A stretch of DNA of 64,000 nucleotides from Burkholderiales bacterium (GCA_022841915.1 JALHQN010000005.1:186001-250000), one strand, 5' to 3'; positions 17,234-28,146 are shown, counted from the stretch's first letter. Notes: generated by a model not told the origin, from the letters alone. Translations and numbers: made by a program.

Positions 17234-17388
17234 GGTGACCCTCCTGTGTGCTCGTCGTTGTCCCGGGGTGTGTACCACTGCTTCTGGTCGTGACTGCGCT
17301 TGGGTAGGCGAGTACAGGGAAAATGTTAGCACGACTTGACCGCCTCAAAGGCGGCCGACCGGGGTGCGCGGGTAGAATCGAGCGCCGA

Positions 17389-19158
17389 ATGTGGCGTGGA
17401 GCGCGCGCGATGCTTGGCTGTCTTCTCCTCTGGGCACGTGTCCTGGTCTGCCTGGTGCTGCTCGGCTCGCGCGTGGCCGAGGGTGCAGACACGTTTGCCG
17501 TCGAGTTCGAAGCGCCTGATAACCTGCGCCCGTTGCTCGAACAGCATGTCGAGCTGTCGCGATGGCAGTCGCACGAACGGATGACGGCGGAGGAGTTTCG
17601 CCGGCTCTATCGGGCCGCGCCCAAGGAGATTGCCGATCTGCTCGCGACCCAGGGCTACTATCGGCCCTCGGTCGAATCCACGCTGGACGAGCAGGGCGAA
17701 AGGTTGCGGGCCCGCTTCGTCGTGCAGCCGGGCGATCCGGTCAATGTCGCTTCGACGACCATCGAGTTCGCTGGCGCATTGACCCGTGACGATCGCGACG
17801 CCGAGCGCAAGGTGGAAAGGTTGCGAGCAGCTTGGCCGCTCGTCGCCGGCGAGGTTTTCCGACACGAGCAATGGGAGGAGGGCAAGCGGGCGCTGTTGCG
17901 TTCGTTGGCGCTGGACCGTTATCCATTGGCAACGATCGCCAAGAGCGAGGCGGTGGTCGATCCGCAGGCGGGCAGTGTTCGGTTGAGCGTTCTCGTCGAC
18001 AGCGGCCCTGCGGCGCGCTTCGGCACTCTGGTCATCGAAGGGCTCAAGCGCTATCCGCGTAGTATCGTCGAGAACCTCAATCCCATCCGGCCCGGCGAGC
18101 CCTACTCGATCTTGCAGCTGCAGGAGTACCAGACGCGGCTGCTCGACAGCGGCTATTTCACCAGCGTGACGGTGGATGCGCCCGCCGAGCCCGACGGCAC
18201 GGCGGCTGTTCGCGTCTGGCTCGAAGAACGCGAAAGCCGGCGCATCGCCTTCGGCATCGGTTATTCGACCGATACCGGCACGCGCGTGCAAGCGGAGTAC
18301 CGCTTGTTGAACTTCATGGATCGCGGCCTGCAGCTGGGGGCGAGGATCAAGGTGGAGAGCCGCGCGAACTCGGCAGGCGCCGATCTCTATTTTCCGACCA
18401 ATGCGCAGGGTCATCGCTACCGCATCACCAGCGAGGCGGAGAACAAGGAAATTCAGGGCACCGAAACCGACAAGATCGTCTTGACGCTGGGACGCTCGCG
18501 GCGGCGCGGCGATATCGCAGCCGATGTGTCGGTGAGTTATGTCGCCGAGGAAGAGCGCGTGGCGGGGTTCGGCCGGGATTCTCGCTCGGCCTTGACCGGA
18601 AATTGGGCATACACGATCCGCCGCACCGATCATCCACTCTTTCCACGGGACGGCTATCTGTTCAACCTGCAGGTGGGCGGGGCACCGGGCGTTCTGGTTG
18701 CAGAAGAGTCTTTTCTGCGCTTGTACGGCCGCTTGGTGCATTACCGGAAGATGGGCGACTCAGGGGTGCTGACCTTGCGCGGGGAGCTCGGGACCACGCT
18801 CGCCGACGCGACCAACGACGTGCCCTCGGACTATCTGTTTAGAACGGGAGGCGATCAAACCGTGCGCGGCTATGCCTTCCAGAGTCTGGGCGTGCGCAAA
18901 GGGGCGGCCGTCACGGGCGGGCGGGCGCTTGCGGTGGCCAGTGTCGAGTACACCCGCTGGATCACCGACGACTGGGGGGCGGCGATATTCTTCGATGCCG
19001 GCAATGCCGCCGATGATTTCAAGAATTTCGAGCTGATGAAGGGCGTGGGCGTGGGGGCTCGCTGGCGCAGTCCGGTCGGACCCTTGAATCTCGACGTTGC
19101 ACACGGTGTCGACGACGGCAAGTTCCGGCTGCATTTCTCCGTGGGATTGGCATTCTGA
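17389..19158 (+). CDS. tamA: Translocation and assembly module outer-membrane protein TamA
   Basis: This 589-residue Omp85-family protein has a signal peptide (...LVCLVLLGSRVAEGA). Three POTRA-like units follow (about 30-240, e.g. FAVEFEAPDNLRPLL, FGTLVIEGLKRYPRSIVENL), then a 16-strand barrel. The conserved VRGY lid-lock motif is present in QTVRGYAFQSLG. With TamB it helps insert outer-membrane proteins and may move phospholipids. tamB begins 2 nt after its stop. ATG 17389 is preferred for signal-peptide length; an earlier in-frame ATG at 17323 exists. Confidence 0.92.
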   Translation: MWRGARAMLGCLLLWARVLVCLVLLGSRVAEGADTFAVEFEAPDNLRPLLEQHVELSRWQSHERMTAEEFRRLYRAAPKEIADLLATQGYYRPSVESTLDEQGERLRARFVVQPGDPVNVASTTIEFAGALTRDDRDAERKVERLRAAWPLVAGEVFRHEQWEEGKRALLRSLALDRYPLATIAKSEAVVDPQAGSVRLSVLVDSGPAARFGTLVIEGLKRYPRSIVENLNPIRPGEPYSILQLQEYQTRLLDSGYFTSVTVDAPAEPDGTAAVRVWLEERESRRIAFGIGYSTDTGTRVQAEYRLLNFMDRGLQLGARIKVESRANSAGADLYFPTNAQGHRYRITSEAENKEIQGTETDKIVLTLGRSRRRGDIAADVSVSYVAEEERVAGFGRDSRSALTGNWAYTIRRTDHPLFPRDGYLFNLQVGGAPGVLVAEESFLRLYGRLVHYRKMGDSGVLTLRGELGTTLADATNDVPSDYLFRTGGDQTVRGYAFQSLGVRKGAAVTGGRALAVASVEYTRWITDDWGAAIFFDAGNAADDFKNFELMKGVGVGARWRSPVGPLNLDVAHGVDDGKFRLHFSVGLAF

Positions 19159-19160
19159 CG

Positions 19161-22100
19161 ATGCGAGCCGGCCTTGCGCGCACCTTCTTGCTGACGACGG
19201 CGATCGTGCTCGTGTTGTTCGCGATCGCGATCTCCTGGGCGCTGACCAGCGACGCAGCGCTGCGATGGGCGGTTGCACGGATCAACGACACCTATGCGGG
19301 TCGCTTGGTCTTGGAAGGTGTCGAGAGGACGGGCGTGGCGGCGTTTACCGCCGAGCGAGTGCTTTACGTCGAGCCCGATCGACGCATCGAAGCTCACGAC
19401 ACCGAGGTCGTCGTTTCGGTCGCCTCGTTGTGGCGGCGCCATCCGGTCATCAATACTCTGCGCATCGCACGGCTGCAGATCTCGCAGCAGCCATCCGACG
19501 ATGAGCCACTCGCTTTGCCTGACACCTTGCGCTTGCCCGTCGGGTTCGCCGTCGAGTCCTTGCGGGTAGGCCAGTTGAGTTTCGTCGCGGCCGGCGATCC
19601 GATCGAGTTGCGGGATCTGCATCTGGGTCTCGCGTATGAAGCGCAGCGCTTCGCTCTGCAATTGCGCAAGCTGGCGACGCCCTGGGCGACGCTGGAGGGC
19701 ACGCTGCGACTGGGCGACAGCGCGCCCTATCCGATCGAAGGCGAATTCGACATCGATCCGGTCGAGAAAAGCATCGGTCCCGTGGCGGTTCGAATCGGCG
19801 GCCGCCTCGATGCGCTCGGCATAGGCATCGCGGCGGACATGTACGGCTCGCGCTTGTTGGCGAAGATCGCTGCTTTGCCCTTCTCGCGCACGACCCTGGC
19901 CTGGGTGGACGCCAGCATCGCTGCGCTCGATACGACGGCGATCGACGCTGCCTTCCCGCGAGCGCGCCTGGATGTCTCGGTGGACGCGATCGTGTCGCGC
20001 ACCGGGGTGACTTCCGGACGCTTGCGGGCAATCAACGCGTTGCCCGGCTTGCCGGCCGACGCTCGCGTCCCGGTGCAGGCGATCAGCGCGACCTTCAGCG
20101 GGAGTGGGACGCAATGGGCGCTCAGGGATTTGGATGTCGATGCCGGTCGTGCCGGGCGCGTGAGCGGTGACGCCAGCCTCACGGCCGAGCGGATCGTCGC
20201 ATCGTTGCGCGTCCAGGGCTTGAATCTCAGAGGAATCAACGAGACGTTGCATGCCACGGCGTTGAACGGCCCTGTTCGCATCGAGCGCGTGGGTGAGCGC
20301 GTGGCCGTGGATGCGAAACTCGAACAGCCGGGCGCCCAGATCGCGTTCGACGGGGTTTACGAAGGCGGGCAGGTCAAGGTGAACAAGGCCCAGTGGCGCA
20401 GCCCGGCCGGACGGATCGAGGCGCAAGGCGCCGCGCAGACCCAGGCACCCTACGAGTTCCAGGCAAGCGGGCGTTTGACGGGGGTCGATCCGTCCCGTCT
20501 CGGCGACTATCCCCAAGCGCGCCTGAACGCGACGTTCGAAGGCAAGGGACGCATCGAACCGATCGCGATCGATCTCGTGCTCGATATCGCCGACAGCCGT
20601 TTTCGCAATCAGCCGCTGGCGGGCGGCGGGCGGCTGCGCGTAATGCCCGAGCGGATAGAGACGGTCGACTTCTCGGCCCGTCTGGGTCGAGCACAAGCCC
20701 ATGCCCGCGGCAGCTTCGGCGCGCCGGGCGACCGCCTTGCCTGGGATCTTACCGTGCCCGATCTGGCCGCCGTCGATCCAGCCGTCTCCGGCAGCCTGAA
20801 GGGCAACGGCATGCTCGCAGGCGCATGGCGCGCGCCGGCGCTGGACTTTACCGTCGATGCCAGCGGCCTGCGTCTGGGCACGAGCGTGCAGGTGGCGAGC
20901 TTGCGCGGGAAGGGCGCTTTGACGCAAGGTCTCGCCGGGCGCATCGATGTGGGTTTGGACGCGCAGTCGCTTCGGCTCGGCGAGTTGACGCTGGAGCAGG
21001 CGCGGCTCGTCCTCGAGGGCACACGCACCAGCCATGAAATTCGCATGGACGCCCGTGCAACGGACCATCGCTTCGATATGCGTCTCGCGGGCGGCTTGGA
21101 TGATGCGCTTGCATGGCGCGGTGCCCTCCAGTCGTTGCAGGTGCGTGGTCCGATCGGAGCACGGCTCGAGCAGCCGGTCGACATGATGCTGAGCGCGGCG
21201 GCGGTCCGGGTGGGGTCCGCCCGGCTTGCACTGGGCAAGGGTCGCATCGAGCTTGCCCGCTTCGACTGGGCGGCCGAGCAGGGGATCGCTACCGCAGGCG
21301 CATTGACCGGCGTGGCCCTAGCCAGTCTGCATCCGATCGTTCCCATGCCGATTGCATTGCGCTCGCTCGTCATGGGCGGCGAGTGGGACATCGAGATCGG
21401 GGATAGGCTGCGGGGCAAGGTCGGCCTGCGGCGCGAGTCGGGGGATATCGTCGTCCCAGGCAAGCCGGCGGTCGCCGCGCGCCTGAGCGTGCTCACGCTG
21501 CAGGCCGAGGCACGGGGCGAGGACATCGTGTTTCAGGCGCGTGCCGAATCGGGCGCTTTCGGCCGAATGACGGCGCAAGGCTCGACCCGAGCGAGCCGGC
21601 GCGAGACGGGCTGGGGTGTCGCCGGCGATGCCCCGCTCGATGCCATGATCGATGCCGTCATGCCGTCGTTCGAATGGGCGCGTCCCCTGCTCGGCGATGG
21701 CGTGGCTTTGCAGGGACGCGCCGAACTGGCATTGGGCGTGCGGGGAACGGTATCCCGGCCGGTCTACACCGGACAGCTGCAAGCCAACGAGCTGGTGGTG
21801 CGACTGCCCGACTTGGGACTGACGCTGCGCGATGGCGTGCTGGCGGCGACGTTCGATCAAGAGCGGCTCGAAGTCAAGTCGCTGCGATTTGCTTCCGGCG
21901 CCGGTCAGGTGACCGGTACGGGCTCGGCGACCCTGGTGCCCGGAAAGATCGCCGCGCGCGCGGATCTGAAGGCGGAACGACTCACCGTGCTGGCGCGTCC
22001 GGATCGTCTCGTCGTGCTCAGCGGCGAGACAGCGCTCACTTGGGATCAACGCCAGTTGCGAGCACGGGGGCGCTTGATCGCCGACCGCGGCGTGATCGAA

Positions 22101-22889
22101 TTGCCGCGCGAGGATACCCCCCGGCCGAGCACCGATGTCGTCGTGCTCGGTACCAAGCCGGTGCCGCCCAAGGATTTCAACATCCAAGCGGATGTGACGC
22201 TCGACCTGGGGCAGAACTTCGTGATCCGCGGGCGGGGCATTTCGACCCGGCTCGCAGGGACGCTGCGCGCACAGCTCGAGCCCAAGACGGGCCCGGTGCT
22301 CACGGGAACGGTCCGCACGGTGGAGGGCACCTACACGGCGTTCGGCCAGAAGCTCGACATTCAGCGCGGCGTGCTGACTTTCGTCGGGCCGGTCGACAAT
22401 CCTTCGCTCGATGTCCTGGCGGTGCGAACGACCGGTGCGGTCGAGGTAGGCGTCGCGGTCGGGGGCACGGCCTTGTTGCCGCAGGTGCGGCTGGTGTCGA
22501 CCCCGCCCATGTCGGACGCGAACAAGCTCGCCTGGTTGACGCTCGGTCACGGTTTGGATCAGGCCGGCCAGAATCAGACGGCCGTGCTGCAGGCGGCCGC
22601 GATGGCGTTGCTTTCGCGCCGAGGGTCGGGCACCGAGCCCGGTGGTTCGCTGGCGAGCCGCTTCGGCTTGGACGAGCTGGCCCTCGGCACGGTCAGCGGT
22701 ACGGGCGAGCGCGTGGTGAGCGTCGGAAAGCGGCTCTCGTCGAAGTTCTATCTTGGCTTCGAGCGCGGAATCACCGGGGCGGTGAGCGTCCTCAAGATCA
22801 CCTACGATTTGTCGCGGCGCTGGTCGGTGCAGGCGCGGGCGGGCAGCGAGAACGCGGTGGATCTGTTCTATACGCTCGGGTTTCGCTGA
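19161..22889 (+). CDS. tamB: Translocation and assembly module protein TamB
   Basis: This 1242-residue AsmA-like/DUF490 protein is anchored in the inner membrane by one N-terminal helix (about 8-29) and spans the periplasm as a long beta-taco groove. The C-terminal DUF490 block is clear, with GTVRTVEGTYTAFGQKLDIQRG, SDANKLAWLTLGHGLD and VSVGKRLSSKFYLGFE, and the protein ends in a beta-signal-like LFYTLGFR. The length is normal for TamB. The tight tamA-tamB spacing shows one transcript. Confidence 0.93.
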   Translation: MRAGLARTFLLTTAIVLVLFAIAISWALTSDAALRWAVARINDTYAGRLVLEGVERTGVAAFTAERVLYVEPDRRIEAHDTEVVVSVASLWRRHPVINTLRIARLQISQQPSDDEPLALPDTLRLPVGFAVESLRVGQLSFVAAGDPIELRDLHLGLAYEAQRFALQLRKLATPWATLEGTLRLGDSAPYPIEGEFDIDPVEKSIGPVAVRIGGRLDALGIGIAADMYGSRLLAKIAALPFSRTTLAWVDASIAALDTTAIDAAFPRARLDVSVDAIVSRTGVTSGRLRAINALPGLPADARVPVQAISATFSGSGTQWALRDLDVDAGRAGRVSGDASLTAERIVASLRVQGLNLRGINETLHATALNGPVRIERVGERVAVDAKLEQPGAQIAFDGVYEGGQVKVNKAQWRSPAGRIEAQGAAQTQAPYEFQASGRLTGVDPSRLGDYPQARLNATFEGKGRIEPIAIDLVLDIADSRFRNQPLAGGGRLRVMPERIETVDFSARLGRAQAHARGSFGAPGDRLAWDLTVPDLAAVDPAVSGSLKGNGMLAGAWRAPALDFTVDASGLRLGTSVQVASLRGKGALTQGLAGRIDVGLDAQSLRLGELTLEQARLVLEGTRTSHEIRMDARATDHRFDMRLAGGLDDALAWRGALQSLQVRGPIGARLEQPVDMMLSAAAVRVGSARLALGKGRIELARFDWAAEQGIATAGALTGVALASLHPIVPMPIALRSLVMGGEWDIEIGDRLRGKVGLRRESGDIVVPGKPAVAARLSVLTLQAEARGEDIVFQARAESGAFGRMTAQGSTRASRRETGWGVAGDAPLDAMIDAVMPSFEWARPLLGDGVALQGRAELALGVRGTVSRPVYTGQLQANELVVRLPDLGLTLRDGVLAATFDQERLEVKSLRFASGAGQVTGTGSATLVPGKIAARADLKAERLTVLARPDRLVVLSGETALTWDQRQLRARGRLIADRGVIELPREDTPRPSTDVVVLGTKPVPPKDFNIQADVTLDLGQNFVIRGRGISTRLAGTLRAQLEPKTGPVLTGTVRTVEGTYTAFGQKLDIQRGVLTFVGPVDNPSLDVLAVRTTGAVEVGVAVGGTALLPQVRLVSTPPMSDANKLAWLTLGHGLDQAGQNQTAVLQAAAMALLSRRGSGTEPGGSLASRFGLDELALGTVSGTGERVVSVGKRLSSKFYLGFERGITGAVSVLKITYDLSRRWSVQARAGSENAVDLFYTLGFR

Positions 22890-22899
22890 ACGCGTCGCC

Positions 22900-22913
22900 G
22901 AATCGCGATTCGT
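22900..22913. repeat. 14-bp perfect palindrome after tamB
   Basis: CGAATCGCGATTCG is fully self-complementary and lies between tamB and a convergent gene. No T-run follows; its role is unknown. Confidence 0.4.
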
Positions 22914-22937
22914 TGCCGAGCTGTGCTCGCGGCCGGC

Positions 22938-23459
22938 TCAGTTGGGCCTTGGCGTATCGGTGCCGGATGCCGCGGGGAAGGGCGCTTTCGGGACTTGCAG
23001 CCGAATGTCCCAGTCGGTCTTGGCGACCGCGCCCTGGATCAGCCGCGTGAAAGAGTGCAGCAGCATGGCATCCATGGCCAGATCCATGCCTTGGCCCTGG
23101 GCGGGATGCATGGCGACCACGGCGTTGCCCTTGCCGTCGGGTTGCGCTCGCAGCCGCGATACCAGCAGCGGTTCCGGGCCCAGGGGCAGCGTGCTGACCG
23201 CCTTGTAGGGTGTGGCGAAATCGGCCTGGCGCACGGCCTTTTCATGTTCGAATTCGAGCATGGCCTTGCGCACGGCGGGATCGGATTGCGTGCGTGCTTC
23301 GCCGATGGCTTCGGCCATCTTGATCAGCGCCGGCCACAAACCCTTGACCAGACGGCGCGTGAGCCAGAATCGAAGTTCTGCGCCTTCATCGGTGCTCACA
23401 CGCAGCAGGAGCCGATCCTGTTCCGGGTGGTAGTCGATACGGATCTGGTGCAGGCGCAT
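22938..23459 (-). CDS. Conserved hypothetical protein, DUF-type
   Basis: This 173-residue soluble protein begins MRLHQIRIDYHPEQDRLLLRVSTDEG, a beta-rich start followed by a helix with FWLTRRLVKGLWPALIKMAE. The latter half contains a GQGMDLAMDAMLLHSFTRL segment. There is no signal peptide, membrane segment or known catalytic motif. It resembles short conserved proteobacterial proteins of unknown function. It is convergent with tamB and just downstream of the P-type ATPase on the same strand. Confidence 0.75.
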   Translation of the reverse strand: MRLHQIRIDYHPEQDRLLLRVSTDEGAELRFWLTRRLVKGLWPALIKMAEAIGEARTQSDPAVRKAMLEFEHEKAVRQADFATPYKAVSTLPLGPEPLLVSRLRAQPDGKGNAVVAMHPAQGQGMDLAMDAMLLHSFTRLIQGAVAKTDWDIRLQVPKAPFPAASGTDTPRPN

Positions 23460-23546
23460 GACGAACGCGGGAAAAGTTGCGAATCGATCTTATCACAGCA
23501 CCCGCAAGCGTCCTGGGCCGAGCCGGAGTAAGCCCTCGTGGCGCCA

Positions 23547-26174
23547 TCAATCGCTGCGGCCGTAAAGGTTCTTGTGCCTGATGAGCCATTTCTCGGCCTC
23601 GACCGCGAAGAACACCACGCTGGAGAGCAGCAGACACACCACCAACTCTTGCCAGCTCAGCGGTTGGGTCTTGAACACCGCATTGAGCGCCGGAATGTAG
23701 ATCGTTGCAAGCTGCAGCCCCAGCGTGCCGACGATCGTGATCAGCAGGATCCTGTTGGACCGCGCGCCCAGGGTGAAGAGCGAGTCGCGCTCGGACCGAA
23801 TGGCGAGCGCATGGCCGAGCTGCGACAGGCACAGCACGGTGAACACCATGGTCTGCCAATGCGCGTTGCCGCTATGGAAGGTCCAGGCCTGCAGGATCAG
23901 GCACACGGCTCCCATCGTGAGTCCCACCCAGACGATGTGTTGCCACATACCGTGGGCGAAGATGCTCTCGTTGGGTGCGCGCGGCGGGCGGCGCATGACG
24001 TCGCGCTCCGCCGGTTCGGCCGCGAGCGCAAGCCCAGGCAGACCGTCGGTCACCAGATTGATCCACAAAATGTGGATGGGCAGCAGCGGGATCGGCAAGC
24101 CCAGGAAAGGGGCGAGAAAGATGGTCCAGATCTCGCCCGAGTTGCTGGTCATCGTATATTTGATGAACTTGCGGATGTTGTCGAAGATGCGCCGCCCCTC
24201 GCGGACAGCGTGCACGATCGAGGAGAAGTTGTCGTCCAGCAGCACCATGTGCGCTGCTTCGCGGGCGACATCCGTGCCTCCCTTGCCCATGGCGATGCCG
24301 ATGTCGGCTTGTTTGAGCGCGGGTGCGTCGTTCACGCCGTCGCCTGTCATCGCCACGAATTGCCCGGCCGCCTGTAACGCTTCGACGATGCGTATCTTCT
24401 GCGCGGGATCGACTCGGGCGTAAACGCGGATGGCGGTCACTTGCTGGGCGAGCGCCGCGTCCGACATTGACGCCAGTTCGGCGCCGCTCACGATGCGACT
24501 CTCCTCAGTGGCGATGCCCAGGCGCGTGGCGATCGCGCCCGCGGTGGCGGGATGGTCGCCGGTGATCATCACGGGCACGATGCCGGCGGCCTGGCATTCG
24601 GCCACGGCCGCGCCGGCCTCTTCGCGAGGCGGATCCATCAGTCCGACCAAGCCCAGATAAACCAGATCGTCCTCGACTTCGGCTGCTTGGGCTGGGGGCA
24701 GGTCGAGCGAGCGCTGCGCGAAGGCGAGCACTCTCAAGCCTGCGGCCGCGAGGGATTCGGCGCGCTCGAGCGCGATCTCGATATCGAAGGGGACGATGCC
24801 GTCTGCGGTCAATCGCCATGGGCAGCGAGGGAGCACCGTTTCGGGCGCACCCTTGACGCAGAGCAAGTAGGCGTCGCCGTCGGCGTGCACGGTGCTCATG
24901 CGCTTGCGGTCGGCATCGAAAGGCGCCTCGGCGAGCCGAGGGTGGCCTGTGGCGAGCTTGGCCTTGGTCCACCCCCGTTCGGATGCTGCCTGCAGCAGCG
25001 CGACTTCGGTCGGATCGCCGATGGCCTCGTTGCTGTCGATGTCTGCGTCATTGACCAGCACCAGCGCCCGGAGCAGGCTGGGCCAGGGCTCGGCATCGCC
25101 GGGGTCGCCGTCGACCTCCAGGTGTTCGGCGCGCATTTTGTTCTGGGTCAGCGTCCCGGTCTTGTCCGAGCATATGAAGGTGACCGAGCCCAGCGTCTCC
25201 ACCGCGGGCAGACGGCGAATGAGCGCATGCTGCTTGATCATCTTCGCGGCACCCAGCGCCAGCGATATCGCGACCACCGCGGGCAAAGCCTCGGGAATGG
25301 CGGCCACAGCCAGGCTCACGGCGGTCAGGAACATGAGCGCGGGCGGCTCGCCTCGGGCGAGGCCGGCGGCCAGGACGATCGCGCAGATGGCGAGCACGGT
25401 CCAGGCAAGTCTCGCGCCGAAACGCGCCAGCCGCTTTTGCAGCGGCGTCTTCGTTTCTTGCGCGTCGGCGAGCAGATCGGCGATGCGGCCCAGCTCGGTA
25501 TCGCGGCCGGTCGCGACCACCACCGCGCTGGCGCGGCCGTTGGCGACGAGCGTGCCCTTCCAGGCCATGTTGGCGCGATCGCCGATCGGAAGCGCCTGTG
25601 TCGAGAGTGCCTCGGCATGCTTGTCCACTGCGTGCGACTCTCCGGTCAGAGCGGCTTCGGAGATGCGCAGCTGCGCGGCTTCGATCAAGCGCAGGTCGGC
25701 GGGCACGATGTTGCCCGCTTCCAGCAGTACCACATCGCCGGGGACGACATCCGAGGCAGGCACGTCGAGCACGTTGTCGTCGCGTCGTACGCGCGCCAAG
25801 GGCGCCGCCATCTTGCGCAGCGCCGCCATCGCACGTTCGGCACGCCATTCCTGGACGAACCCGATCACCGCGTTGAGCAGCACGATCACCACGATGGCCA
25901 CGGTGTCGGACGGTTCGCCGACGATCCCCGAGATCACCGCGGCCGCGATCAAGACCAGAATCATGAAGTCCGAGAACTGGTCGAGCAGCATGCGGCCGAG
26001 GGAGCGCTGTCTCGCCTCGGGCAGCGTGTTGGCGCCGAATCGCTCTCGGCGCAGTGGGACTTCGCGGCTCGACAAGCCCGCGCGGCTCGTCGCCAACTCG
26101 CGTACTGTCGCGTCGACGCTGTGGGTGTGCCAACTCGCCGGCGTGCGCGAGGCCTTTCTCGATTCTTCGGTCAT
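23547..26174 (-). CDS. P2-type cation-transporting ATPase (Ca2+ type)
   Basis: This 875-residue integral membrane pump has all P-type motifs: TGES (177-180), the phosphorylated Asp337 in DKTGTLT, the KGAPE nucleotide site and GDGVND (611-616). Calcium-site residues known from SERCA are kept: Glu295 in PEALP (M4), Asn678 and Glu681 in SNSGE (M5), Asn706, Thr709 and Asp710 in NLVTD (M6). The M8 position of SERCA Glu908 is Gln785, which suggests a single-ion PMR1/LMCA1-like pump. ATG 26174 is chosen on family alignment; its ribosome binding site is weak. The direction of transport would be export of Ca2+ (or Mn2+). Confidence 0.9.
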   Translation of the reverse strand: MTEESRKASRTPASWHTHSVDATVRELATSRAGLSSREVPLRRERFGANTLPEARQRSLGRMLLDQFSDFMILVLIAAAVISGIVGEPSDTVAIVVIVLLNAVIGFVQEWRAERAMAALRKMAAPLARVRRDDNVLDVPASDVVPGDVVLLEAGNIVPADLRLIEAAQLRISEAALTGESHAVDKHAEALSTQALPIGDRANMAWKGTLVANGRASAVVVATGRDTELGRIADLLADAQETKTPLQKRLARFGARLAWTVLAICAIVLAAGLARGEPPALMFLTAVSLAVAAIPEALPAVVAISLALGAAKMIKQHALIRRLPAVETLGSVTFICSDKTGTLTQNKMRAEHLEVDGDPGDAEPWPSLLRALVLVNDADIDSNEAIGDPTEVALLQAASERGWTKAKLATGHPRLAEAPFDADRKRMSTVHADGDAYLLCVKGAPETVLPRCPWRLTADGIVPFDIEIALERAESLAAAGLRVLAFAQRSLDLPPAQAAEVEDDLVYLGLVGLMDPPREEAGAAVAECQAAGIVPVMITGDHPATAGAIATRLGIATEESRIVSGAELASMSDAALAQQVTAIRVYARVDPAQKIRIVEALQAAGQFVAMTGDGVNDAPALKQADIGIAMGKGGTDVAREAAHMVLLDDNFSSIVHAVREGRRIFDNIRKFIKYTMTSNSGEIWTIFLAPFLGLPIPLLPIHILWINLVTDGLPGLALAAEPAERDVMRRPPRAPNESIFAHGMWQHIVWVGLTMGAVCLILQAWTFHSGNAHWQTMVFTVLCLSQLGHALAIRSERDSLFTLGARSNRILLITIVGTLGLQLATIYIPALNAVFKTQPLSWQELVVCLLLSSVVFFAVEAEKWLIRHKNLYGRSD

Positions 26175-26318
26175 GAGTTCAGCTGCGACCCATGCGATGC
26201 AGTTCGGGCACGGCGTTCTCCTTGTGGGCAAGCCAACGGCCATGCTGTCCCGCACCGCTGGCTGCGACCGGCCAGCAGAGGCGGGCCTTCATCGATCCGG
26301 CAATTGAGGCAGAACGGG

Positions 26319-27017
26319 TCAGAGCAGGCGGCTGTCGACTGCGGTGCTGGGCGGATCGTACGCTTCGATCAACCGGGAGTCGTCGTTCTTCACGCTGTTG
26401 ACCCGTGATTCGACGGGATAAGCGATCATCTTCTGCGCCGGTGCGGGTCGCAGCATCGCCCCGAGCGCACTCGGATCGGGGTGGTCGGGATCCAGCCAGT
26501 GCGCGTAGTCGGCGACCTGCAGGATCGCGGGCATGCGATCGTGCAGGGGGCGCATGAGGTCGTTGGCCGCGGTGGTGATGACAGTGCAGGATCCGATCAT
26601 GCCTTCGGGACCTTGCCAGAACTCGTAGAGGCCCGCGAACCCGAACATCGTCTGTTCGCGCGGGCGCACATAGTAGGGCTGCTTGCGCCCGTTGACGACG
26701 CTCCACTCGTAAAAACCGTCGGCCGGAACGATGCAGCGACGGCGCTTGAACGCGCTGCGAAACGAAGGCTTTTCCGCAAGATGCTCGGCGCGTGCGTTGA
26801 TGAGTCGGTGGCCGATGCTCGGGTCCTTCGCCCAGGAGGGAATGAGCCCCCACCGGAGCATCAGGCCCGTGCGTGCATGATTGGACTCGCCCCGCACGGC
26901 GAGCACCGGTGTCCCGGGGGCGATGTTGTACCGAGCGGTGAATTGCGGGGGGTGCACGAGCCCGAACTGCAGTGCGACCACGTGCGGATTGCTATGGAGA
27001 CTGTAGCGTCCGCACAT
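26319..27017 (-). CDS. yedK: SRAP (YedK/HMCES) abasic-site DNA-protein crosslink protein
   Basis: This 232-residue protein is a complete SRAP domain. The catalytic set is intact: Cys2 (MCGRYS, exposed after Met removal), Asn74 (INARAE), Glu104 (GFYEW) and His159 (PLHDRMP). It matches E. coli YedK C2/N75/E105/H160 with one residue offset. The Cys forms a thiazolidine link to abasic sites in single-stranded DNA and shields them from breakage. It fits the repair-rich context, but it is not adjacent to the SOS operon and no LexA box was seen upstream. Confidence 0.93.
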   Translation of the reverse strand: MCGRYSLHSNPHVVALQFGLVHPPQFTARYNIAPGTPVLAVRGESNHARTGLMLRWGLIPSWAKDPSIGHRLINARAEHLAEKPSFRSAFKRRRCIVPADGFYEWSVVNGRKQPYYVRPREQTMFGFAGLYEFWQGPEGMIGSCTVITTAANDLMRPLHDRMPAILQVADYAHWLDPDHPDPSALGAMLRPAPAQKMIAYPVESRVNSVKNDDSRLIEAYDPPSTAVDSRLL

Positions 27018-27092
27018 GGTCCCAGCTCACTGCCGCAGTTCAGCGACGAGAGGGAAGTTCTTGCTTGCGGAAGATCCGGGCACGATCGGTCC

Positions 27093-27956
27093 TCACGCCT
27101 TCTTGTGGGAGAACTTGCGGGCCAGAGCGAGTGTCGCATTGGAGCGCTCGGGGCGGGGCATGAGCCAGCGGAAGCCCTGGGCCACCACCTCTTCGACGTT
27201 GTCCTTCTCGACATGCGGATGGCCGCAGGCCACGTTATGGGCCTTGCAGATGTCGAGGATTTCCGCAATCGCCCCGGCAACGACCGGGTGCTTGTACTGC
27301 CGCGGGAAGCCGAGGTTTTGCGACAGATCGCCTTCTCCGATGACGACCACGCCGATGCCGGGGACTTGCTCCAGAATCTTGGGCAGGTTCTTCACGCCCA
27401 CCACGTCTTCGCACATGATGCCGACCAGAATTTCGCCTTTAGGGTCCAGGGGCCAGACGTCTGCGCGAGCGTAGTACTCGGACGGGGTCAGGCCCCAGTA
27501 GCGTGCGGCGTAGGCCGGTGCATCGCCGCGCTGACCTGCGGGCTCGTAGTTCGGCGCGCCTTCCGGACGGGCGTAGCGGCAGGCCGCGACTGCGCTGCGG
27601 GCTTCCTCGACGGTGCTGACATGCGGCCAGATGATGCCGTAGACGCCGCTGTCGAGGACCTGCTTGGCCACCCACTGATTGTGCTCGATGCCGTTGGGCG
27701 GAATGCGCACCATCGGTGTGACGGCCGGGGCGAGCGAACCGCTTTCGACGATCTGGCGCCGATTGAGCAGGTACTGCAGGCAATCGCGCAAGGCGCGGAT
27801 GTCGTACGGACCGTGTTCCATCTCGAAGACGATGCCATCGTAGGGCTCGGTCGCCGCGATCTGCGCATTGGCGGGGTCGCCCGGCGCGAAAGTCACACAA
27901 ACGTTACGCCCCTGTTCGAGGCCTGCGATGATGCCGTTCAAACGCGGAATATCCAT
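27093..27956 (-). CDS. HpcH/HpaI-family aldolase / citrate lyase-like protein
   Basis: This 287-residue TIM-barrel protein has family landmarks: DGIVFEMEHGPYD, PMVRIPP, a metal-binding Glu in GIMCEDVVGV and a C-terminal GFRWLMPRPERS. Relatives cleave or form 2-keto-3-deoxy acids or malate-type acids using Mg2+ and pyruvate. The substrate is not evident. It contains a longer loop (RYARPEGAPNYEPAGQRGD) than HpaI, as seen in related uncharacterised lyases. ATG 27956 has GGAGGAG immediately upstream. Confidence 0.85.
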   Translation of the reverse strand: MDIPRLNGIIAGLEQGRNVCVTFAPGDPANAQIAATEPYDGIVFEMEHGPYDIRALRDCLQYLLNRRQIVESGSLAPAVTPMVRIPPNGIEHNQWVAKQVLDSGVYGIIWPHVSTVEEARSAVAACRYARPEGAPNYEPAGQRGDAPAYAARYWGLTPSEYYARADVWPLDPKGEILVGIMCEDVVGVKNLPKILEQVPGIGVVVIGEGDLSQNLGFPRQYKHPVVAGAIAEILDICKAHNVACGHPHVEKDNVEEVVAQGFRWLMPRPERSNATLALARKFSHKKA

Positions 27957-28146
27957 GGGCTCCTCCCCCCGTGACTGATGGTCGTCGTGGCGTGCGCGCC
28001 GATGCACCCGATCGCGCAGGCGGCGCGATCCCATTATGGGCGCGACGCTCGCCTGCGTCCACGTGCGAGGGGGGCCGGCGGTCGGGAATGCGACCGGGCG
28101 AAAGGGCTCGGCGACGAGCGCGAGGTGCAGACCCGGCGCCGCAAGC

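Noticed and set aside
18870-21068. 732-codon open frame on the minus strand
   Set aside because: It is antisense to tamA and tamB, with His/Arg/Gln-rich content typical of shadow frames.
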